Assembly (NCBI GenBank): GCA_022695795.1
Contig: MU404057.1
Coordinates: 868,001 to 932,000 of the forward strand
Direction: 5' to 3'
Length of the DNA: 64,000 bases
Source of the DNA: Biscogniauxia marginata
Taxonomy: Eukaryota > Ascomycota > Sordariomycetes > Xylariales > Xylariaceae
Shown: positions 25,527 to 36,475 of the stretch, one piece after another
How positions within the stretch are numbered: the first letter of the stretch is position 1
Layout of the letters: each line of letters starts with the position of its first letter
Notes under the pieces: model-generated
Seen by the model: the letters and a program-made list of their open reading frames with translations, nothing else
Told to the model about the DNA's origin: nothing
Databases searched by the model: none
Translations under genes and position numbers: made by a program

Positions 25527-26660
25527 ATGCCCCCTAAAACCAGAAGGCAACAAAAAAAGAAACAAATAAAAGAACAACAATTAACAAGCTCTCAAACGAA
25601 AACTTCAGGTCCTTCTACGGTACAATAAAAAGGAGGACATCTCGGAAGATTAGCAAGAAGAAGCATCTAAAGAAGAAGAAAAGGAGGAGAAAGAAATACC
25701 TAAAGAAAAAAATAAACAGGCAAAACAACCCCTACCTCCTAGAAACAAGTAACCACCCTTAAACGATAGCGACCCCAACAACTCAAACGACGAAAACAAT
25801 ATAATAACCCCTAACGTAAAGAGTTTCAAACCAATTACACCTAGTAAATATAATAAGTTAAGCGATTTAAAAGGATTTTTAATTTAAGCTAGAACCTACT
25901 TATAATTCTATTATAAAACGATTATTACTAAAGAACAAAAGGTTCTCACGGTATCCCAGCTCCTAGCTAAAACCGCTTTGACCTGGTTTTAACCAGTATT
26001 AAAAAACCATCTAGAAAACGGATTAAACGCCCGAGAAGACACGAAGAAAGTCTTCAAGAATTATAAAAAATTTAAAAAACAACTTAAGTCTATATTCGGC
26101 AATTTAATCCTTAAGCAACAAGCCAAAGCTCGACTTTATAAACTACGACAAAATAAAAAGGCTTTAAACTACGTTATTAAGTTCAAAAAACTCGCAAGCT
26201 AGTCACAACTACCTATCAAAAACCTATATTACTTATTCTATTAAGGGTTAAAAAACCATATAAAAAATAAGTTATATAAAACAAACCTATACAAAAAAAG
26301 GAACCCAGGAAAGTTTAATAACTACGTTATAATGGCAATTACTATCGATAACAAGAACTTCGAACGGTACCTTAAAAAAAAAACGATACAACGAAGAAAT
26401 AGCGATCAACTAAAGGGAGGAAATCACAAAAGCGGTGCCAGAACCAGGAAAAGCATTAAAACCAAATTAAACCCCATTAAAATCAACGTTATTTAAAAAA
26501 AACGAAAAAAACGAGACAAATTAACCATTAAGTATTTTAATTACAAAAAAAAAAGACATTATAAAAACGAGTGCCAAAGTCCTAAGAAACAAAAACTAAA
26601 AACAAAAGGGATTCCTTAACCCGAGAAAAGAGTCGCCAAGGCAAGAGTTCAATTTAAAAA
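25527..26660 (+). pseudogene. Gag remnant with zinc knuckle
   Basis: From the ATG at 25527 (MPPKTRRQQKKKQ) a Lys/Gln/Glu-rich N-terminus is followed by a retrotransposon Gag domain (segments such as LLAKTALTWF and KARLYKLRQNKKALNYV), interrupted by TAA/TAG codons where Gln or Trp is expected. At about 26530-26575 the nucleocapsid motif survives as Y-x2-Y-x4-H-x4-C. This is the CCHC spacing with the first two Cys changed to Tyr by G-to-A. It cannot encode a working protein. Confidence 0.85.
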
Positions 26661-26699
26661 CAACGAAGAAATAAACCAAGTATTTACTATTAACACTAT

Positions 26700-27900
26700 T
26701 AAAGTAGAAAAAATCAAAGAAATCCCTACAAAAAAAATCTATAGATTTTATTAAGTCAACCGCAAAGACTATCCAGAGAATAACCATTCGTATTTAAGAT
26801 ATCTCACATTAAAACAAGCTAAACAAAGATATAACAAAGGCGAACTACTATACGAATATAATAACTATAAACTAGGATACGACTTAAGAATTAAGTTAAA
26901 CCATAGTGATTTACATTAAAGCCACTATAAAAACGACAAATGCGAAACCTATTAAGGGAAAAGCCAGCATAATAGCCTAAATTAGAGGTTTTACACAAAT
27001 AATAGCTATAATATCCATTAAAGCTTAAAGGAATATATATCGTTATATTAAAGCTTTTATATTAATAACGCTTATTAAGTACATAAAAGTTTTAAGGATA
27101 AAGCCGGTTATTATTCTCAAAAACCAGAAAATAACAACACGAAAGAAAATGAGTGCATCTGCGATAACACCTCACGATAGCCACATTACCCTAAAGCATA
27201 TTATCTTTACCCAAGTTCCGAAAGAAGTTACGAAGCAATAACCAGAAGTTATATGTATTACACTTTAATACTATGCGACGTATACGACTTACTCGAAACA
27301 GGTTTCGAAAAAGACGAAATTAAGAAAGAATTATAAGAATTATAAAAAGAACTATATCTTTTATAATGACTTAAAAAACGAACTAAATATAACACTAATC
27401 TATTCGACTTTATAAAGAAACACTTAATAAAGCAACAAACAAAAACATGTGCGACTAAACAGGGCTATAAACGAATCATTAAAACATACCTCAAAAAAGG
27501 AAAAAAGCTTCCGGAAATTAATATAAACCTAAAAAGAGACATCGAAATACCCCTAGTAAGTAAACTTAATAATTATTTATTTTATTCGAGAATAATCTAA
27601 AACTTCAAAAAATTCCGAGTTAATAAAATAAACTTGAGTTATAAAAGGGCCCTCGAAAAAGAATTAAAGTTTTAATGTGTAAAGTTCTATATAAAGGACA
27701 AACCTTTCACCCCCTATTACGTAAAGAGTAATTAAAGAGATTATTTAAGTAATGATTACTAGAAACACACTCCTATAAAAGCCTAAGAATAGAAAGACAT
27801 CCGGGTTATAACAACTAAAAAAAAACCAAAGAAAAAGAGACGTGAAAAACCAAAAAACGGCAAAGGCTCTCACTAATAAGGCAACGAGAAGCCATAAACA
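26700..27900 (+). pseudogene. Cys/His-rich linker segment between Gag and protease, degraded
   Basis: This part reads in broken frames as a Lys/Asn/Tyr/His-rich protein followed by a Glu/Lys-rich, helix-like stretch near 27300-27360. Many Tyr codons (TAT/TAC) sit at spacings suggesting former Cys or His (for example YEYNNYKLG and KNDKCETY). I do not recognise the domain. It is about 400 codons, long for a spacer between nucleocapsid and protease. Confidence 0.5.
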
Positions 27901-27954
27901 ACAAGTCCTTATATAAAATCCAGTCGGGACTTAATAACATTATTATAACTAAAG

Positions 27955-28130
27955 TTAAGTATAATAAAAGGGAATATAAAACCCTAATAAATTTAGGAGT
28001 AAATAAAAGCTATGTTTTAGCAAAAATGGCTTAAGAAGATAGAATACCATAAATATATAAACAAAATCTATATAAGCTATAAAACTTTAAAAAAAACATA
28101 TTTAATTACGAGAATAGTAAAGTGCTAAGA
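27955..28130 (+). pseudogene. Retroviral-type aspartic protease remnant
   Basis: The frame reads TLINLGVNKSYVLAKMA. This corresponds to the catalytic D-S/T-G-A motif of retroelement proteases with Asp to Asn, Ser to Leu and Ala to Val, each a single RIP-type transition. It is followed by a stop in place of Gln. The protease is inactive as it stands. Confidence 0.75.
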
Positions 28131-28479
28131 AAAACAATTCCTCTCTTGATAACTATTTAAGGACATTTTAAACAAGTCACTCTTAACATTATACACATAT
28201 TAAATCACGATATGATCTTGAAAATGAATTAGCTTAGAAAAAGCAATCTACAAATAAATTTCGAGACAAACACGCTTTATTAAGATTAAAAACAAGAGGA
28301 GTTAACTATTACGGATTACGAAATAAATACCGCAAGTAACTCTAAAGAAACGAATATAAAAACGAAACATATCGCCTATATAATTTAAGTAACTAAGCCT
28401 AAAAATCCAACAAAAAAAATACCGCGCGAATACCTCCATTTCCACAAATTATTTAAAAATAAAACAAAAAAAGAATTAC

Positions 28480-29160
28480 TAAAACACAGCTAATAAGATC
28501 ACCAAATCCATTTTAAAGAAGGAAAACAACTAAAATTATTCCCAATATATCTTATAAATCAAAAAAAACAAAAAGCACTATCCAAAAAGATCTAAGCAGT
28601 ACAACAACGGCTACAAAAAGAATTACAATTCATTCAAGATAAAATAACAAAATACTATAATAAAAGAAAAATTAAAGGACCAATTTTTAAAAAAGGAGAC
28701 ATGATTTACTTACTCCGTTAACGACAAAACGCAACATTAAAAACACCTTAAATTAAAACAAAACGACCCAACGAAAAACTTAAATTCAAGAAATTAAAAC
28801 CATATAAAATTAAAAAGGTTATTTCGAAAATTAATTATAAGCTAGCACTACCAAAAAAATCCAGAATATACCTTATATTCCATATTTCGCTTTTAAAACC
28901 AACACCAAATAACGCCATATTAAAAAACCAATTAAAATTTAAAAAGAATCTTAATAAGTACGAAGTAAAAAAGATATTAAATTTAAAATAAATTAAAAGT
29001 CAATTATAGTATTTTGTTAAATAAAAAAGTTACTCACTAAAAGAAAACACTTAAAAACCACTTAAACACCTAAAAAATCTAGCGAATAAACTTGTAAACT
29101 TTCACCGCCAAAATCCGGATCGACCGGGGAAGTTTAAAAATCCAGTTAAAACCAATTAAA
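28480..29160 (+). pseudogene. RT start fused to integrase C-terminus and chromodomain
   Basis: In one continuous frame, broken only by RIP stops, the N-terminal RT landmark (DHQIHFKEGKQLKLFP) is followed within about 15 codons by an integrase-end helix (QRLQKELQFIQDKITKYYNK), then KKGDMIYLL and an FHISLLKP segment. A chromodomain then starts at KYEVKKIL and includes YFVK-KSY and a FHRQNPDRPG end, with its Trp codons now TAA. RT active-site, RNase H and DDE integrase sequences are absent between about 28570 and 28600. Confidence 0.85.
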
Positions 29161-29259
29161 GGAGGGGAAAACCCCCGAAATAAGCACGTTTTACTTAAAT
29201 TTAAATTAACGCAGCGATTCTTTTATGCGCTATTATTTTTTATTAAGACGTCTTTATTT

Positions 29260-29754
29260 TACCTTAATACGTTCCTGCTTTTCCATCTCATCCAAGTTTT
29301 AAAAACCTCTTTAAATAAACCGTATACCCTTTTCTTAAAGAAAGTCTTATTATTGATTTAAACGAATTAAACGACTTAAGGCCTCGCTAGCCTTGACCTG
29401 CTAACGCTTAAATTCTTAATAAGCCTTCTTTTAATAACGACGTTAAAAGTCTAAAAACGATTATTTAATAACACGTTTTTCACGATTAACCCGTAATTTC
29501 TTAGCACGAAAGTTCTTAAAAGAAAATAACGAAATAAGGTTTCCGTCGCAAAACGACATATTTAAAACACTATAATTTTAACACTTATTACGACCCTTTA
29601 ACATCTTATAAGACAAGCCCTTATTAAAGCACTAAAAATAAAGCATAACTTTAAAACCAAATTAAGAAATCGCGTAAACCAGTTCCTTGCGATATTTAAA
29701 AGAGGATTTCTTATTTATATATATAGAAAATTTAATTACTCTTCTAAAAGGCAT
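29260..29754 (-). pseudogene. Antisense ORF remnant between chromodomain and 3' LTR
   Basis: On the minus strand from ATG 29754-29752 a frame of about 160 codons reads as a basic N-terminus (MPFRRVIKFSIYINKKSS), a few Cys, then a Lys/Arg/Gln-rich helical part (KRVIK, QVKASEALSRLI) ending near ERIKVK. Its stops are mostly TAA or TAG where CAA, CAG or TGG would fit, which is what RIP would give in an old coding frame. Similar small antisense frames are known beside the 3' LTR of some fungal Ty3/gypsy elements. Function is unknown. Confidence 0.55.
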
Positions 29755-29829
29755 GGCGAATAATGGGATAAAAAAGAAAAAACCTACCCAATTATTTTAA
29801 AGACAAAAACAAAAAAAAGGGAAAAATAG

Positions 29830-30312
29830 TGTTATAACTAACAGGGATAAAACAGGAAAAAGTCACGTGACCTTAAAGGTCCCGTGACTTAAAGTGGGAT
29901 TCTCTATGACTCTCTTTGAGAATCTATAAAGAATTAAAAAGAAATAGGATTCTTTATTACTCTCCTTAAAAATCCACAAAGAATTAAAGAGAAGTAGGAT
30001 TTTTTATTACTCTCCCTAAAAATCCATAGAGAATTAAAGAGAAAATAAATGTTCTTTATTTATCTTTAAAGTATAAATAAATCAAAATCTCCTTATATAT
30101 TTAGTCATTTTTTCTAGTTCTTTAGTTATTAATCTAAAATTATAGTTACTTTTTAATACTATAATAAAAGTACTTTAAAACCTCTTTAATAAACAATTAA
30201 TATGAATTACTTAAACTAATCTCAACCCATTATTACCTTTAAATTAAGAAAACCCAGTACGTACTTACTTGTGAAGTCAGTTGACTAGGAACACACAAGG
30301 AGGTTCGTCACA
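29830..30312 (+). repeat. 3' LTR (483 bp)
   Basis: Starts TGTTATAACTAACAGG and ends GGTTCGTCACA. It is 50 bp longer than the 5' LTR because it has three, not two, tandem copies of the 50-bp internal unit. Differences from the 5' copy are otherwise mainly G-to-A or C-to-T. Confidence 0.9.
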
Positions 30313-31089
30313 TTTTACTTAGTTTTTAAATTTATCTCGATGTTTCGTTAACGGTTATATTTATTCTCGGCTTAAATCGAACTTTAAACCTTTAATAAAT
30401 ATAATAAATAATTTCGTTTTTACTTTAATAAGTTTAATAAGAATAAATATTAAACGGGAGAAATAATAATTATATAAAAACTTAAATAACTTATTAAATA
30501 AAATAGTTAATATATTATAATTATTTATAAATAATATTTTAATAAATTTAAGTATTTTTATTTTTACTTATTATTACGAATTAACTATTTTTTAATTTTA
30601 TTAATTTTATTAATTTTTACGTTATTTTAACGTTAAAATATTAATTATTAAAAGTAATAAATATAGTTTTATATTAATTTTCAAATTTTATCGTTATAAC
30701 TTAATATTTATATATAACGTCTTTTTAAAAAAACATTTTATAGTTTTCTTAAATAATAATATTAAAAATTCTTTTTTAATTATATATTAATTATTAAAGT
30801 TTAATAATTATAAAATTAATAAGTTTAAAATTCATAATAATTCTTTTTATATTATTCATTTTTAGTAAATATTAAAAATAAGCTCTTTATAACGAAATCC
30901 TAAAAATAATTAACTTAACTCGTTTTATTTAAAGATAAATTCTAGTTACGAAATCTTTTTTATTAAATATATATTATAATTATTTTATTTTATAAAATAT
31001 AGCTTTTTTTAATAATAATAATATATTTAATTATATTTATTAATATAATATTATTAAAGGTTTATATAAAAGTATTTTTTAAATGTAAT

Positions 31090-31530
31090 TATAACGAACC
31101 TCCTTATATGTTCCTAGTTAATTAACTTTATAAGTGAGTATATATTAGGTTTTTTTAATTTAAAGGTAATAATAAATCGAGGTTAATTTAAGAGATTTCA
31201 AGGTATTCTTATTATAATATTAAAGAGTAATTATAATTTTAAATTAATAACTAAAAAACGAGAATAAATAATTAAATATAAAGGATATTTAAATTTATTT
31301 AAATTTATTTCTTTTTTTTTATATTTCTTGTTTTGGTATGTTAAATATTATTAAATTTCTTTATCTTTAAGAATTTAACACATTAAATTCTTATGGATTC
31401 CTAAATCGACGGGAATTTATATCACGTGACGTTATATTGCTCCTCTAACTCGAGTTATCCGTTCTTTGCATTCTTGGTCCGTGCCTTATACCCTTATTAA
31501 AGACCTCTCCAACACTGTTGGTTCGTAACA
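31090..31530 (-). mobile_element. Solo LTR, minus strand, related family
   Basis: The reverse complement starts TGTTACGAACCAACAG and ends with GGTTCGTTATA, where the terminal CA is read as TA after a G-to-A change on the plus strand. The last about 220 bp matches the LTR end at 25015-25447, but the middle (around a CACGTGA site) is different. The 5-bp target duplication GTAAT is present on both sides (31085-31089 and 31531-31535). Its plus-strand right third (31380-31530) is hardly RIP-mutated. No internal element sequence is attached, so it is a recombined solo LTR. Confidence 0.8.
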
Positions 31531-33970
31531 GTAATATAATTACTTAGTTTTTATTTCTTTCTTTTTAAAATTTGTTACTTTGCTAATAACAATTTTTATT
31601 TTTATAAATCATTAATTAATTACATATTAAAGTATATTACTTAATACTTTTTATTAAAGTTATTAAATAATTTTTAGTTTTTTAAAGTTTCTTTAATTTA
31701 AAGGTATATATATTTCTCGTTAATTAATTTTAAAATAGATATATATAATTCTTAATTAAAATAAATTTATTATTTATTTATTTTAAATCTTAAATTATTA
31801 TGTTTATTAAATAATTAAAATTATAATAAAGCTTTTTATTTTTATTTTCTTTTTAAAACTTTTTTAATATTATTTTTATTATAATAAATTAAATTATCTT
31901 TAAACGATTTATTATATTTTAAAGCATTAAATGTTAGTTTTTTATTATATATATTATTTAAAGCTAATATTATTTACTTTTTATTATTATATATTAATAA
32001 TAACTATTTTCATTTTATAAAGAATGTGAAGTACGAAAAAGCATTTAAAATGTTTTTTATAAGTATTATTAAAGTTTTTTTTCTAATTATTATTACTTAG
32101 TAATTTAAAACCAGGAATTTTAAATCGTGTTTTTTCTCTTTTTTTAAAGGTTATAAAAAGTAATATTTATATAAATAGTAATTTCTTTTTTTTAATTCGA
32201 TTTTTTATTTATTTAATATAATTCGTAAAAATTTATTAATAATTTATAATTAATAAATTTCGTTTAATTAATATAAAATATATAATATTTATTATTTTCT
32301 TTTTTTAATATTAGATTTTATAAAGTATAAAACTATTTTTTAAGATAATTTTGAAATAATTAATATATTAATATTAAAATAAATAGTTTTTATTTTTAAG
32401 TAATAATATTCTTTTATTTTAAAAATAAATTCTCACTTAATTTTTTACGTTTAAATGTTTATTTAATATTATAATAACTAATTTTATAATATTTAAAATT
32501 TTATTTATTATATTATTAAAATTAAAATTATTTAATTTTTATTTTTCGTTAAATTCTTTTTTTAAATCTTTTAATTTAATAGCTTTTTTAATATATAATA
32601 ATATATATATATTTCGTTTCTTTTTAATTATAACTAGTTTTAAAAATAATATATTTCGTATAATTAATTTAGATTTTATATTATTAATTTTGTATAAAGT
32701 TAATTATTACTTAATTTCGTTATAATTATTCCTTTTTTAATAAAATATTATATAATAAAATATTAAAATTAAATTATTATTCGTTATTTTTAATTTATAA
32801 TTTTTATTAATATAAATCATTTTTAACTTATTTTACTAAGTATATTTTAAATTAATTAATTTTAATAAAGATTTATTATTAATTATATATCGTATTATTA
32901 ATTTATTATTAATTTCTTTAAAATATATTTTAATTAAGTTTTTTTATTATTAAATTTTATTTTATTTTAAAAATTTATTATTACCGTTTTCGTTATTATT
33001 TAAATTACTTATATAATAGTTAAAATCTTATTCGTTATAATTAAATATAGTTTTTATTAACTCTTTTTTTAATATTAATAATTAAGGCTTCCGTTTTTTA
33101 GTTATTAATCTTATTTCTTTTAATAATTAACCTTAAATAATAAATAAGAATAAAATAACTCTTAAAATCTCTTTAATATTAATTTTTTAGTTTATATTAT
33201 TTTTAAAAGCTTAAATAAGTACTATATTTTTTTAATTTTATTTTAATATCCTCGAAACGATTTTTTAATTTATTATTTAGTGAAAATAAAAGGAAATCGG
33301 TCGTTATAATATTAATTATCGCTCTAGGGTTTTTTTTTTTTAATTTTTTTCGATTTTAACGGCTTTAAATATAATAACCTTAAAATTAAGGTTCTTAAAC
33401 GTCTTAAAAGTTTAAATTATTTTTTTAATGTTTTACCTTTTAATTTTCTCTTTTTTAAAACAATTAAATTCTTTTTAAAGGTTTTTATTAAACCTTTTTA
33501 TTTAACTAGTTTTAAAACGTCGTTATTAAAGTATTTTACCTTAAATATTTTATTAATTAACTTTACTTTATTTCGTTATTGTTTCTTTATTATTGTAAAA
33601 ATAATAAAAAATAATATTTAACTTTTATTTTTTTAAATAAAATCTTAATATATTAATTAATTTTAAAGTACTTTTAATTATAACTTAATTTATATTTATT
33701 AATTAATTAACTAAGTTTTATTTTTAGTTTTAATTTTATAATTATAATTATTTTTAACTTTATAATTTAGTTTAATAAATTTATTTATAAATTTATTAAA
33801 AAAGGGTTTTTAATTATAATTAAGTTTTTTATTTAATAAATTTTATAATTAAAACGTAATATTTTTTTATATCTCGAAATAATATATTTTATAATTTTAT
33901 AATTATAATAAATAAATAAATAACTTAATAACTTAATATATACTTAAAAAATATACTTTTTTTCTTTATA

Positions 33971-34407
33971 ACGTACCACACAAGCGAGTAAACGAAACAA
34001 GCTCGCGAACGAAATAGTTTCTTATATAAAATCGACTTTTTCGAAAATTCATAACTTTACTTATAAAAGTCGGAAAAATCTCGAACCTTTTTTTCTAGTT
34101 ATATAATTATATATTTTAACTAAAATAAAATTCAAAAAAATAAAAAGTGAAATATATAAAGAAATACATAAAAAGGTTTGTGCGTTTTGTTATAATTTTA
34201 GTTTTTACGTGTTTTCTTTTCGTCTTTTTTAATATTATTTTTTTGAATTTTATTTTAGTTAAAATATATAATTATATAACTAGAAAAAAAGGTTCGAGAT
34301 TTTTCCGACTTTTATAAGTAAAGTTATGAATTTTCGAAAAAGTCGATTTTATATAAGAAACTATTTCGTTCGCGAGCTTGTTTCGTTTACTCGCTTGTGT
34401 GATACGT
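33971..34407. mobile_element. Foldback/MITE element with 173-bp inverted arms
   Basis: Bases 33971-34143 and 34235-34407 are inverted complements with a single mismatch (position 6, C versus T). A 91-bp loop separates them, and TA lies on both outer sides. It has no coding capacity. The arm tip ACGTACCACACAAGCGAGTA shares CCACACAAGCGAGTAAAC with the ends of the 2.1-kb element at 4202-6287, so it is probably a non-autonomous relative. The arms retain C and G while surrounding sequence is RIP-saturated. Confidence 0.9.
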
Positions 34408-35953
34408 TAATTATAATAAATAAGTTTTATTTATTATTTATTATTATTTTATTAAATACTTCTTTATAAATTAAGATTATTAAAGGAATTTTAAATGTAT
34501 TAATTTAATGTTAAAACTAGGGTTAATAACAAAAAAGGAGAAGCTTAATATTATTATTTTTAATATTTTTATTTTAAAGCTTTTTATTTTTAGTACCTCG
34601 ATATTCTCGACTAAATATACGTATTTATAAGATATAAGTATTTCTTATTAAGAAGGTAAAAAAGGCTTATTTTTAGTTTTAAGATTAATCGTAATAAAAA
34701 TGCCTTTTCGCGGAACTTTTTTAATGTAAGTTTTAATTTTTAAATCCTTCGATTTAATTAAAGAATTTATTTTCTCGTTTTAAATAAATAATACATGTTA
34801 AAATAATTTTAATGACATTTTAAAAAATATATATATTTAAAAAATTCTTTAATTTATTAAGGAATTCTCGAGTTACGAATTAATTTATAATTTGATTTTA
34901 AAAACGTTTATTTTTTTCGTTTTTAAGTTTATATATATATTTATAAAACCTTTTTTATAGTTTATTTAATTAATTATTTAAAGTTTAATAAAATAATTTT
35001 ATCGTTTTATTAATGTAATTTATAATATTTTTATTTTTATAACGCTTAAAATTATTAATCTTCGAAGTTAAATTAATATTAAACTTATAAATTCGTAAAA
35101 AAACTCTTTTTTAATTTCTTTAAACATTAAAAAAGTTATAATATTAAGTTTAAATATCTTTTTTAAACTAGTTTTAAAAATTAACTAAAATTAAATATTT
35201 TTTAACTTTTATTAAAACCCTTTTATTAACTCTTAAAAATTAACATATTATTAATATATTTTTATAGGTTTTCTTTTAAAAGTTTTTTTTAAAAAAGGTT
35301 TATATTTAGCATATTAATTAAATAATAAAAGCGATTAATATTAATTAAAGTAAATTAAATATAATTAATTAATAAATAAATAAATAAGTTATAAATATAA
35401 AATAAAATAAAATAAAATAAAATTTCTTTTTAATATTATATTTAAGTTAATAATTAAATTTAATAATAACTTTTTAAAAAGTATTTTTATTTTATTTTAT
35501 TTAAAATGTAATAAGTTATTTAATTAGTTTATAATAATAAGGATTTCTTATTAATAAATAAAATTCGAGATATTAATTTAAAGATATAAAAAATTTAAGA
35601 TATTATTATATAAATCCCGTTTAATTTATTATAACTATTTAATAATTTTATTAATATAACTTATTATTAAATTTATAAATAACTTTAATATATCGATATT
35701 AATATTTAACGATTTTAAATTTAATAAAATAAAGATATATAATAACGATAAATTTAATTTTTAATTTTAAATTATAATAACTTTTCTTCTTTTTAATTAT
35801 AAATATTAATTATATTAATTCGTAATATTTAATTATTAAATAATAATAATAAACACTAAAAATTTCCTTAATTATAATTTTTTATTAAAAGCCCGTAATA
35901 AAAAATCGATAAAAATTAAAAACGAAAGCTACAGCTTTTACCACTTTATTTAA

Positions 35954-36073
35954 CTATAAAAACCAAAAAAAAAGAAAAGAGGTTATAAAAAGAATGGTTA
36001 ATTACCCCAAACGGGTCATGACGAAATCTGAACTAAGGCTAAATTTAGTAAGGTGGGCCACACCTTCCCACAC
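35954..36073 (+). repeat. Right copy of 120-bp direct repeat bounding block 2
   Basis: Partner of 19903-20022 in the same orientation. The first half is A/T-shifted, but the second half (from about 36005) keeps normal G and C, so the RIP boundary falls inside this copy. Confidence 0.8.
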
Positions 36074-36092
36074 CATCTATAATTATATCTAA

Positions 36093-36475
36093 CAATCTCA
36101 CCGGGGTAGTCGAACTAGTGACTTGGGGGAATTAGCGAAACATACCTAGTCTAAGGAGCTCTATGATAGGAAGATCGAGACACGGGTTTGTGTTGTAATG
36201 AATATAAGCTTTAACCGGCATAGCTACTAAAGAAATGCCGAGATTCAAGTTCCTCGTAAAACAAAATCTTGTTTTAGACGAGGAACTTAGCTTATATGAT
36301 AAAAAAGCACATTAGTTCATATTACCTGCCGCTACTGCTTGCGGCTTGTTCACTCTTCCAAGGGATAGAGCAAGTTACCGTATTTGCGACAAGACACTTA
36401 GCATAAGACTACTCACGGCGTTCAGTCAACTACGACTACTGCATTTAATAAACATAATTATCTTAGTATTCGTCA
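36093..36475. other. Short intergenic region with a long imperfect hairpin
   Basis: Normal composition resumes here. Bases 36247-36288 form an imperfect hairpin whose 11-base outer arms (AAGTTCCTCGT and ACGAGGAACTT) pair perfectly around an A/T-rich loop. No gene is seen. A TAGTCGAACTAGTGAC segment at about 36110 resembles part of a tRNA T-arm on the minus strand, but no complete cloverleaf can be built. Confidence 0.55.

Larger units (their letters stand above)
25015..30312 (+). mobile_element. Ty3/gypsy chromovirus-type LTR retrotransposon, internally deleted and RIP-mutated
   Basis: A full LTR-to-LTR element. The two LTRs start TGTT and end CACA or TACA, and the 5-bp sequence TTTTA is duplicated outside both ends (25010-25014 and 30313-30317). 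Along the plus strand I can follow, through RIP stops, a Gag with a CCHC-spaced zinc knuckle, a linker rich in His/Tyr/Cys, a protease-like segment, the first few residues of reverse transcriptase, then directly the integrase C-terminal part and a chromodomain. Domain order (protease before RT, integrase last, chromodomain) is that of chromoviruses. The RT core, RNase H and integrase catalytic core are missing. An A-rich purine tract ending GGGAAAAATAG abuts the 3' LTR as expected for a polypurine tract. No tRNA-type primer site was recognised after the 5' LTR. Confidence 0.9.
19690..36092. repeat. AT-rich RIP-mutated transposon nest (block 2)
   Basis: A 16-kb block of extreme A/T content with sharp edges against normal gene-bearing DNA. 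It has practically no open frame over 65 codons on either strand. Transposon-derived sequence is readable only where mutation was lighter (25.0-30.3 kb, 31.4-31.5 kb and 34.0-34.4 kb). In those parts, lost Cys, Trp, Asp and Gln codons are all explained by G-to-A or C-to-T change. The stretches 20.0-25.0, 30.3-31.1, 31.5-34.0 and 34.4-35.9 kb are too degraded to assign to a family. Such blocks are usually transcriptionally silent heterochromatin in fungi (known biology, not seen here). Confidence 0.9.

Noticed and set aside
26596..26787. Minus-strand open frame rich in Phe inside the retroelement
   Set aside because: It is antisense to the Gag/linker region. Composition follows from RIP-driven A/T content, with no domain.
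36093..36180. Possible tRNA on the minus strand beside the 120-bp repeat
   Set aside because: Only a T-arm-like string is present. No acceptor stem, D-arm or anticodon arm could be paired.
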